Assembly (NCBI GenBank): GCA_032718565.1
Contig: JAVGVS010000113.1
Coordinates: 46,443 to 110,442 of the forward strand
DNA length: 64,000 bases
Direction: 5' to 3'
Origin: Distichodus sexfasciatus
Taxonomy: Eukaryota; Chordata; Actinopteri; Characiformes; Distichodontidae
Position numbers and translations under genes: made by a program. This document shows, piece after piece, positions 24,209 to 35,312 of this stretch; position 1 is the first letter of the stretch; each line of letters starts with the position of its first letter. The notes beneath the pieces were generated by a model. It ran no database searches, had not been told where the DNA came from, and saw only the letters and a list, made by a program, of their open reading frames with translations.

Positions 24209-27200
24209 ATGGCGGCTCAGTGCTGCAGCTCGAGATGTTCGGCGGAGAGAAAAGGCTTCCGGCGCGAACTCGACTCCTGGCGCCACAAACTCATACACTG
24301 CGTCGGTAAGAGCGAGCACCGGGAGCCGCGGAGGGGGGATGCTCGGGACGCGGTGGGGGAGGCGGCAGAGTTCGCACCGGACGGCACACTGGGCTGAGCC
24401 GAGATCGCCGCTAGTAATTAGCTCGGTGGCTAAAGCGCTAACTGAGCCGGCTAGGCTAACGCTAATGCTAAGCTAGCGGTGAGGACGCTCCGGTCGCGGC
24501 TCCATTTTCTTTGTCCTGCCGTTAGCGTTAGCCGGGGAGCTGATGTGGATTGGGCCGGGTAGCTACCGAGCTGAGGCGGGGGGGCTGGGTGGGAGCCGTG
24601 CTGTTAGCAGCGTTTCTCCGCGCTCGGGCTGTTAAAGCGGCTGCTGTCACTTTGCAGCCGCCTCACGTCCACCACCTTCAGTCTCAGTTTCGGCCCGCTG
24701 CCCACTGCGCTCTCGCCTGCCGACCGAGCGACCGCTAGCGAGAGTGTGTTGGGCCTAATCCTCTGGAGGGCCGAGCGCTTACACACCTCACTGTTGTGTT
24801 TCCCAGCAGCTTGGGGAGTGTAAACATCAGCGCGATAAAGAGAGAGCGTGTGTGTATTTGTACACCTTTGTGTGGGTGTATCTGTGTGAACTAGTTTCTG
24901 TCTATTTAGTGGTGTGTTTGGCTGTAATGGTGTGTGTACTGGTTTCTGTAAATGTAGTGGTGTGTGTGTACTGGTTTGTGTGTGTAAGTTTGGGTGTACT
25001 GGAGTTGTGTGAGTGTGTATGTTTGCGTCATTATGCTGTATGTTTGTTGCAGTATGCTGATGTGTGTGTTTGTGTATCTCTCCCACATGAGTGGTGTGTG
25101 TGTGTGTGTGTGTTAAACACAGCTGAACGTTATCTCAGTAAATTACCATAAAACACTAGTGAAACAGGTGTGACCGTGTTATACAACACACACACAGGTT
25201 GTGTATATAGTTGGTGTTAATTTGGATTCTTTTGCATTCTTTCGTTTTCATATATTTGTTGTAAATAAACGAGATCATGTGAAACCTGTGTCCTAATGAG
25301 CGCTGTGTGTGTTTAGGGTTTGAAAGCATACTGGAGGGTATTTATGGACCAAGGCTGGTGCAGGACCTGAACATATTTGACGGTGAGCAGTGTGTGTGTG
25401 TGTGTGTGTGTATTCAGCATCATACCCCTCTAACAGTCTCACACTTCTGCATTACAAGGAAAATTTGTCAAAAATGAATCACAGCCATCATTTACAACCT
25501 CTAATCCACCTCATCCTGCCCGTGGCGCTTATTTAGATTATTTTTTAAGTCAAGTCAAAGTGAACTTTGTCATCTCTGCTATATACTGTACAGATACATA
25601 GAGAGACGACGCGACATGGCTCTAGTTTAAACAGTGCAGTAGGAAAAAGCGAACAAAGAACAATTAAGGCACATGGAATAAACAATAATAAATAAAGTGC
25701 AAAATATACATTTTAAACTAGACATGGAATATTAAATATAACTTTAAACTAGAATTAGAAATAGAGGTCGATAGAGAGACAGTTTGGATGCAGTATTACC
25801 TACAGTATGGAATTGACTTGTACACTTAAAAAATTCTGTTGATGTTTCTCAAGTGTCCATGTGGTGGACTTTATAATCATAATAATAATAAATATAAATA
25901 ACCTCAAGGCGCAACAAGTGGAGTCCAAGAAAAAGTTGCAAAAAGCAGCTGATGCAGTAAGCGTAGAAGAAAGAAGTCTGGGAATCAGACTGGTTAAATT
26001 TATGTAGCATTTTTAGCGCCCCCTATTGATCAAATAGAAACATTGTGTATTTCCCCCATATCCATATCTTAGTTTTGATTGTTTATACCAAATTTCAGTG
26101 GAATCGGACATACAGTTCCTGAGATATAGGCATTTTGTGTCAACAGCACCTCTTATTATTCAGTTGGTGCCATTGATGCTAGCTGGGCCAAAGTAGTCCA
26201 AAGATACAGCTGTTTAAGCAAAATAAGCCACAATGCACACCATTTCTGCTCATCCTTCGGATTTCAGCTTTCAGTGTCTTACAGTTCAAGCTGCACAATC
26301 TGTTGTAGGAAAATAAATAATTATTATAAGTATTATAAAGAAAAAAAACAGAACAATTACAAGAGGGTTCTGTAGCGCTTTGTGCTTAGACCCCATATAA
26401 TGCTTTTTTCATAGCACCTTTCATATATAAAAGGCAGTCCAAAAGGGGGTTCACATCAGTCCGAGACTCCGATCACAAGGCCAACTCTCTAAACATTACA
26501 CTACTGACTGCCCATGTTGATCCAGCTGGACATATGGTTACACCCCTGACTACTGCTGGGCTGAAGGTGTCTCTTAACTGATGTTTTCTTTTGGCATGTG
26601 AAGTAAATGTCATTTATTAGAAACCCTCAACCAAAGCCAAAATATACAGAGAGACGAGACAATGTAGCTCCAGTTTCTATAGAGTACAGATGGTCCCCAA
26701 GTTACAGTGTTTTGACTTAAGATTATTCAACCTTACGATGACAATAGCAATATAACAAAAGTTTTGCGTACCTGGCAAATGCAGCAGTAATACGATACGT
26801 TGGGACGTGGCCGGGATGTACTTATCGCACACCTTGATAGATGCCTCACTCTCGCCAGCGATCGTCAGAGTACGGTTGTCCCAGTGTTAAAGCGCATATA
26901 TTTTCTGCGTTTTTGGTGTTTCAAAGTCTAGTGTTTCAGTTTACGATGTTTTCAAGTTATGATGGGCTCATCAGAACACTTCTCCATCATAAGTCGGAGA
27001 CTACGAACAAATAAGCCACATAGAGTAAGCATATAGAAATACACTATTACGTTTAAACAATTGGATAAAAAGATAATTTATTTTTATTTCTGCCACTGCA
27101 AATAAAGTTTACCCTGGCTGGTCACACAGTCTAAGAGTAGTTTGACAGTAACAAGCCGAACTCTTGTGTCTTCTGTATGATTATTTTTCCTGTCTTGCAG

Positions 27201-30200
27201 CTTTTTGGTGAGCATGAAGTGTTGTTGGGATGTGATTTATCACTGAAATCTCCTGTTTTGCTTAACCAGCTGTGTGCTGGTAGTGTCATACTGTGAGATT
27301 TATGGATTCATTATGTGTTGATAATGATGAAGTTAAATTTGAGGGTTATAGAAGTTTGGATCTGCCTGTATTTCTCTCTTTCTCCATCTGAGCCGTTTTC
27401 ACTCCCTCTCTCTCAGACTGTGAACCTGAAGTGCTGGACGACTGGACCACTGACGCTCGCTGCTCCTTCTGCAACCTCCAGCTGGATAAACTCAGTGTAA
27501 GTGTCTTCTTGTGGAAACTCTAATACTTACTGCAGGACCTGTAATACTGCAGATACCGACTTCAAAACAATAATATTCAAACACTTCATAATTATTATTT
27601 TTTCATCTTTTTAATGTGGTTTTTCTGGTCCGAGGCCCAGTGTTTGGGGTTCCCTTCGAACAGGGGTCCCCAAACATCAGGCCTCGGACCAAAGCCTCGG
27701 GGCCTCGGTTCATAGTTGAACCTTTAATAATGATGATGATGATCATCATCATCATCGTTAGGGCTAAAGTGAGTGCTGCTCGTGTTCTGTCTCCACAACT
27801 CCACACATATTAACATGTAAATGAAGTATCTCTCTCTCCTCCTTTCAGGATCATCTACCCAGCGTGGCCTCTCCTGGGTCGCCGCCCCCCGCCGAGACCC
27901 CGCCTCCTCAGGGCCTGTCCACCTCAGACCAACTCCAGTGCCAAGCAGAGCAGTTCCTTAATGCTGTGTTCCGCAGGAAAGGTACCAAACACACACACCC
28001 CACATACAGAGCCAAATCTGTCTGTAATATTTGTTGAGTTTAGATTCAATATTTAGATTTTCACTGCCATTGGCTGCTGTGTGAATTGTTTGCTTTCAGG
28101 GCTGGCCGATGTGACCTCAAATCAATAATACGATTAATTGAACATTTTACCTCAATTATGATTAATGAACGGTAGGGGTGAGACTAGGGATGCACCGATC
28201 GATATGTGGATCGGATATTGTTTCGATTACGCTCATGTAGCTGGATCGGGTATTGGTGGCATGGAGTCGATCTATGGAGCCGACCTGTGAATTGTAGGTT
28301 TTTCTACGTTCTACGTAATCACGGACGCTCAATTCATTCGACGTTGGCGTTAATTATATAGAAATGATAATGAGCAGAACAAGCAACAACACACTACCAC
28401 CCTAAAAGCAAATTATACATGATTATACTGTTTCATTTCATTAACACCACCAGCTCTTGCTCGCGATCTTTGCGTTCCTCGCTGTGTTTGTTAGCACACG
28501 CGTCTCTCACAGGGAAGTACGACATTCACTAAATCATTTCAGTTCAGTCAAATCTTGCCCGTTATTACAAACCAGATTTATATTTTAGCTGATAAATAAC
28601 AAAAAACGTTAGCGTTCTACTCACAATACAGCCGTTTACTCAATGTTTTCATTGTTTATTCCGAGACGCGAGCTCGACACGTTATTGTGTGGAACGCCAT
28701 TGTGCCAAACGAATCTCGTGTGAAACGCCGTCATGTCAAAAATGAGTCCAAAATGAGGCGTCGGCCAAAATGAGTCAGTTAATCAGAATTTTTTATTTAC
28801 ACATTCTACAGTGTTAGAGAGTAAATGATAAATATAGAAAGATGCATTATTTATCAAATCATATTCTATATCCAGACAGATTCCAAATGGATAAAGAAGT
28901 TATTTTTCTTCATAGTGCTAAGCTATAGAATAACTACATAATAAAAAACTCTACACAAACACTATAATAAGCATTCATTCATTCATCCATTATCCAAACT
29001 GCTTAATCCCAACTGGGGTCGTGGGGGCACTGGAGCCTATCCCGGGAAATTACGGACGCAAGGTCAGGAACAACCCTGGGTAGGCGCCAACACACTGCAG
29101 GGCAAGGTATAGACAATCGCCCACAATTCCCTTAGAGCTGTAAAGGTGGAAAAAAAAAACTCGTATCGGATCAGTACTCGGGGTCGGCTGATACCCAAAG
29201 CCCAAGTATCGGCACTGGTATCGGAACTGAAAAAGTTGGATTGGTGCACCCCTAGGTGAGATGATACACCAAATTGGGATAGGAATGAGACAAGATTTGA
29301 ACAGTATTTTAAAGAAAACCTCAAAGAAGAAACATTCCTCATCTCTTCACACCATTACTGTGCAACACTGGCAGTAGTATGTTGGAGGGGTTAGTGCATC
29401 AACACACTGGAGAAAGTAGTAACAGAAAGCATAACTCTCATGGTGTGAGATTGCTCTTATTAGAGGTTCTGAATGTGGGTTTGGATTCGTGTTTTCATCA
29501 CCCAGCCCTACCATAACATTGTTAATTGTGTGTTTACCCAGAGTTCCCAGAGAGCTGTGATCCCAGCATTCCACTGGCCGCACAGGACCTGATGAGGAAG
29601 ATGATTCGTCAGTTTGCCATCGAGTACGCATGCAGGAGTCAGAGTCCTGAGGGTTCCGACGTCCTATGCTGCGTCTCCACTGCAGAGCCCTCCGAGGGAC
29701 CGCTCGACCTCACCGTCAGCCGCAACTCACACTGCCCTCAGCAAGGTCAGCTACACACACACAGACACAGACTCAAATTCTGAATTATGACACTGTGAGT
29801 GTGATCCCTGTCTGTCCCGGGCTGGTGGGAAAAGCAAACCTGCCCTGCAGATCAAGCTTCCAGACCTTTCTGCTCAGGATAAGCGAAGCAGCCGCAGTGC
29901 TCTATTAAATTAAACTTTAAATTATAATTCTTTACAAAACATTAGAAGAAATTCATTTTAGTTTTACAAAATATATTTCTTTAAAATTGTAAATATATTG
30001 CATAAATAAACTGGTGTTTCTAACTTATTGCCAAGAATGAAATGAGAAACTGCAATAGTTACACACTATTTCGCTATGCACGGTGCACAGTGTCATCGCA
30101 ATCGTTTCAGAATTGGCGATAATTGTTATTTTTTTTTAAGTCATCAGTATTGCACTGATGCTTAGATTTGGCCAATATTTTCACATTTATTGTACATCGG

Positions 30201-33200
30201 ACAGGTATCGGTTGTGCCAGGCATGTCCAAAGTCCGAGATGTAAAAAGTATGGTGTTGTTTTGTGGCAGAATTCTGAGCGTGCAGTGGAACATTCAGCAG
30301 CAGAATCTCTTGTCTTTACACGCTCAACTCTGCCTTCCACTTTTCTCGCAAGTATCCGTATCGGCAGATATAAGCATGAAAAATATCGGATATCGACATC
30401 GGCTGATAATTTCCATATCGACATTGGCTGATAATTCCCATATCGTGCATCCCTAGTGTAAAGCTTTTTAAGACACGCATTTATTTTGTTTAATCATTTA
30501 ATTAATTTGAACATACACTTTAACTACTGACCCAAATATTGTGTTCTTGTTTGTTTAAAATATTTTGAATGTTTTTTCTTTCATTTCTCAATTACTTATT
30601 TTCAATCTCGTTGCAAGACTGTAATATGATGAAGCTGCAGTATTTTTGCTGAAGATGATCACAGCTTCAGAGTGTGGTAGCGTCTCACAGCTGCTCTCCA
30701 CGTGTCTGATGTGTCTCTGTTTTTGTCATCAGATGGTGTTCTGGACCTCTCAAAGAAGAACTCCTTGTCTGTTTCGGGCTCTCAGCAGGGTTCAGGGTGA
30801 GTTCCTCCAGGCCGATTATCTCTCTTCTACATGTGTTTTGTGTGAACACTGAACATCAGAGGTGATAAGTACAGTACTGTGCAAAAGTCTTGAGCCGCTC
30901 CTCATGTCTTCATGTTGCTTCAAAAGAGGGAGAATTTGTTTAGTTTAATGTAGACTTATGAATACGGCAGAGATTTATCAAAAGTGATGTTCACCACCTG
31001 TAATCGACGTAATCTCACCCATAGGGCTGTACGATATGACCAAAATTTCATATCCATATAACAATATACATCACAATAGAGAACATTTTCTGTAAATTGT
31101 TGTAAAATGTCTCAGAATTTTGGCACGACAATAACACCATCTGACATTTCCAACAGCGCCAGGTCAAGCGAGTGTAAAAGCAGAGTGGAGCGAGGGCAGA
31201 GCATTTCCAGAGCATTTTAAGGAAAAGTCACTTCCCGCCCTATGTAGTGTTCCAAGTCAAATAGGGTGCGTGTGGCACTAACTAGTGCGTAGAGAGTCAT
31301 TAAGTTAAAACCCCGGCTATTTCCTGAGATGTATACTACCACATAGAGAAGTATGATAAGTGCCTTACCTAACATAGTATTAAGTGCAGTAGTACACAGC
31401 TCAGGACACAGCCCATGTGTGAGATCACATTCTCTTAGTGAAGCCAACACGCAATTTAGTTAAACATTTTTCATAAGACAAGAGATTTTGCTGCTGAACG
31501 TTCCACTGCGTGCTCAGAGTTTTGCTCAGAGTTTTGCCACAAAATAACGCCCTACATTTTATGACAGAAGGCACGGACTGTATAAAATCCCACCTCAGAC
31601 TTTGGACATGCCTGACACAAGTGCTACCTTTCCCACATGCAATAAATGCGTCATTAAATATCGGTTGAAACATCGGGAAAATTGAAGCATAATCCGATAA
31701 TAATGACTTCAAAAAAAGTCGGCCAATTGAGATATGATTCCGATACCATTGTACATCCCTAATTATGATATTGATTTGACGTAATGCTACTCAGCCGTAC
31801 ACTGTTATCTTATTTTCATGTTAAAATCTGTGGAAATTCAAGACTTTTGCATAGCGGTATTCATGTAGTTCGAGGTGTCTGTTTGGAGGTGTTTCATAAA
31901 CAGGTGTGTGTTTGTTAAACAGTGTTTGCCTGATTGTACATGTGTGTAATGTAGATTGTAGCGGTTGTGTTGATGCACTTTGAACAACAGGGTTTACTCT
32001 TTTCTAACTTGTTGGAAGGTAACGTCACATTTGTCAGCGAGTCAGGGGCTTCACCTGTTCCTCTCTACAGCCTGTATCGGTTTATTTATTGATTTATATA
32101 TTTTTTGGATTTTTTTTATTTATTTATTGATTTGTTTGATCTACTTACTCGCTTATTTATGCCTTATGATTTCCAAGCAAACCATAACTAGGTGCCAAAG
32201 CCAAAAACACGCAGCCGTATTGCAAAGATACTGGGAAGTGCAACCGTAAGCTCTACCTGTTTCTCCACACGTTTTGATGAGAGAGAGACTGTCCTTCCAC
32301 CAAGTATCGTTTGCAAGTCAAAAACAGGCACAAAAACGCACACACAGATTGAAACACAGACTCACAACTCAGAGTGGCTTAAAAGTGAGAAGAGAGTGAT
32401 GTTACCCAAAGACAAGGCAGTAAAGGAGTGGACCCTGAGTGCTTCCCCTCCCTTGTGGTTCGTCCGCTCACCCGTTCGTTTCTCGTCCTCCCACCCACCT
32501 CCCCCTAGGAGACGGACGAGTGAGGACTGTTTGGATCGCAGCTCTGACTTTGCGGAAGGTTTGCTCTCAAAAGCCTTGAAAGATATTCGGTCCGGTTCTC
32601 TGGACGTTTGCAAAGCTGCCATGCTGTACGGAATACCTCAGAAAACCTTACGAGTCCAGACCGAGGCCTTAGCACCCTGGCAGGCGGCCACCGTGTCGTC
32701 GTCCTGCTCCGCCCAGGCGCTCCCCCGCTCCCGCTCTGGATCTGGCTCCCGGTACGACCCGGCTGAACCCAGCGACTTCCCAGCGGCGCTGGCCTCGTCC
32801 CACGTTCGACGACTGGCGTTGCAGAGGATGGCCTGTCAGCTGAGGGAGCGCCACGCCGACGCCCTCGCCCACGCCGGGCCGCCCACACCGCCGCAGAGCC
32901 CCGCCTCCGCCACCTCGGCGCAAATCCGCATCCCTCAGGTACGGTCCGGCGCGCCCCCCAAAACCCCGCTGGACCTGGTCGGGCTGGTGGACGCCGTGTA
33001 CCAGGCCAACAGGGGTTCCGACGCCAACTTGCACAAGCTGAAGCCCATCCTGCCCAAGCAGGGCACGGCCGAGCGCCACAGCGGCGCGGGAGGGGGCCCA
33101 GAGTCGCGGCTGCTGCTGCAGGCCGACCTGCCCCCACTCTGCCTTCACAACAAGGGCACCAGCGTGGGAGCCAGCGTCACCGGCCGGGCCGACGACTGCG

Positions 33201-33490
33201 AGGACTGCAGCCTCGAACGCCGCGAGAAGCAACCGCGGAAGAAGCGGGGGCGCTACCGCCAGTACGACCACGACATCCTGGAGGAGGCCATCACCATGGT
33301 GATGGGCGGCAAGATGAGCGTCTCCAAGGCGCAGGGCGTCTACGGCGTCCCGCACAGCACGCTGGAGTACAAGGTGAAGGAGCGCATGGGAACGCTCAAG
33401 ACACCGCCAAAAAAGAAGCCCCGCCTCGCCCACGCCACCACCTCAGGGACCAACGCCAACGCCTCAGCCGATACCTACAAGCGCTTCTAA
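24209..33490 (+). CDS. LCORL: LCORL, short isoform (corepressor-like, Pipsqueak HTH ending)
   Basis: Joined exons: 24209-24305, 25317-25382, 27417-27496, 27849-27981, 29542-29745, 30733-30796 and 32509-33490. All junctions are GT-AG, phases match, and the product is 541 aa. The start is the Met of MAAQCCSSRCSAERKGFRRE, which aligns with the vertebrate LCORL N-terminus; an upstream in-frame Met at 24131 lies in the promoter. Exons 5 and 6 carry PLDLTV (about residues 179-184) and VLDLS (196-200), the motifs that recruit CtBP in the LCOR family. The last exon encodes an N-terminal Psq-like segment (SSDFAEGLLSKALKDI ... YGIPQKTL, about 222-262) and a C-terminal Psq helix-turn-helix (KKRGRYRQYD ... 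VPHSTLEYKVKER, about 459-508). The expected role is a nuclear DNA-binding transcriptional corepressor. LCOR is the close paralogue, but exon structure and NCAPG as neighbour favour LCORL. Confidence 0.93.
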
Positions 33491-35078
33491 CACACACACA
33501 CACACACATACACACACACACACATACACCTCACTCTAATAACTGCCTCGAGGAGGAGGAGGAGGAGGAGTTACTGCGTTGACACCACGGACCGGAACCA
33601 CCACCACCTCCTCCTCCTCCCGTCGCCAGTGACACTTGAATTCCTCAGATTTCCTCATCTACAGGTTATCAAACATGTCAGAGAAATCACAACACATGCC
33701 TTTAACGACAAAACAAAGTATTCAGGGTTTTCACTGTGGATATCTATTCTATATATAAATCTCTAGATATATATTTAAAGATGATATACTGTAAAGCACT
33801 CTTGATTTTTAAACTACTGTTTTAAACATGAAGAATTATTCAGGTTTGATTTTTACGTGTAAGGTGACCTGCGCTTAATGATTGTTGGATGCCGTTTGTT
33901 TTGCAGTTGACTTGACGTTTCCCCCCTGCAGTATTGTAACCACGCTTCAGGGTTCTCCTTTCAGCTCAGGGGGGTCGACAGCCGAAATTCACGGCTACGT
34001 TTAGTCAGAAACTCCTCCTCGTTTACCGTAAAGCCAGCTTTTACTCGTCACCTCGTTTTTAAAGCGTCACAGGTTTTTCCAGGTTTGTTGGCGTTAAGAT
34101 TTCCCGGTGTGGTTTTATTTCCACCCCCCCCCGAGTTAAAGGTGGGGGTCGGTTGGAATGCAGCGTATTGCATGTGGATTTAACAAAAGTGCACAGGATA
34201 TAAACATGCTTGATTACTAGGTCTGGTGAATGTGTGTCTTTTAACAAGAAAAAGAATTAACCTTGTCTTTTGTAACTTTGAGCACTCATGACTGCTGTAA
34301 ACCTCACACAAGAGACGTCTCTCTGCTGCTTCGTGTCCTCGTCGAATTTTGTTTTCAGGGGTTACTCTCTCACCGCGGCGCCGTCGTTATTTATCCGTCT
34401 GCTGCAACCAAAATGACAGTTCAGGGTTCAGATATGAAAACCTCACCACACTTCAGACGTGTCGGTGTTCCCGTGACGGAGGGATGTTCGGATCGGAGCC
34501 CGTTGCTATGGCACCGTCCCACCTCTTCTTCATCCTCCTCCTCCTCAGACACGGGAATCCCAACTTATGTCTGTCCTCGCCTCTATTTCCTGATTTCCCA
34601 CGTACGCTTTTCTTTATTCTCCCAGCTTTCCCGTAGCCGAGGCACGACTACTAATGTAAAACAGGTTTCCGCTGTGCTCTGTGTACTGCTAATGCAACTG
34701 AATTTTTTTCCCTCTTATTTCTAGCATGGACCTTTTAGTAAGTTGTGAAACTCTAAATGAAGGAAGAGATTTGGCCGGCATTTTAGCGTGAGACCTGCAT
34801 GCATCCGTGTGTCGGGTTTGTATTAAAAGACGTTGGTCCCCGCTGACGAACGGTTTAAATAACAGCCTCGTGTTGCTGCGGGCGCGTGTGGCTCCTGGTA
34901 AAGTGCAGGCCGAAAGTTAAATGTGAAATTCTTTTGTGATTGAAGCTTGAGAAATATCAGCATTTCTAGCTGCAATGTTAGTGTAGTAGTCTTTGTGTTG
35001 TGAAGATGATGATAATATATATATATATATGTGTGTGTGTATATATATATGTATGTGTGTGTATACATATATATGTGG

Positions 35079-35126
<48 letters not shown>

Positions 35127-35135
35127 GTGTGTGTG

Positions 35136-35166
<31 letters not shown>

Positions 35167-35179
35167 ATATTTATATATA

Positions 35180-35232
<53 letters not shown>

Positions 35233-35248
35233 TATACATATATATATA

Positions 35249-35312
<64 letters not shown>

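Noticed and set aside
32192..32508. N-terminal extension of the LCORL Psq exon frame, starting MPKPKTRSRIAKILG
   Set aside because: The acceptor at 32508/32509 joins exon 6 in phase and the protein similarity begins exactly there. The extension is intronic.
32505..33433. Long antisense frames opposite the Psq exon
   Set aside because: They are shadows of a very GC-rich sense exon; no domain or codon pattern supports them.
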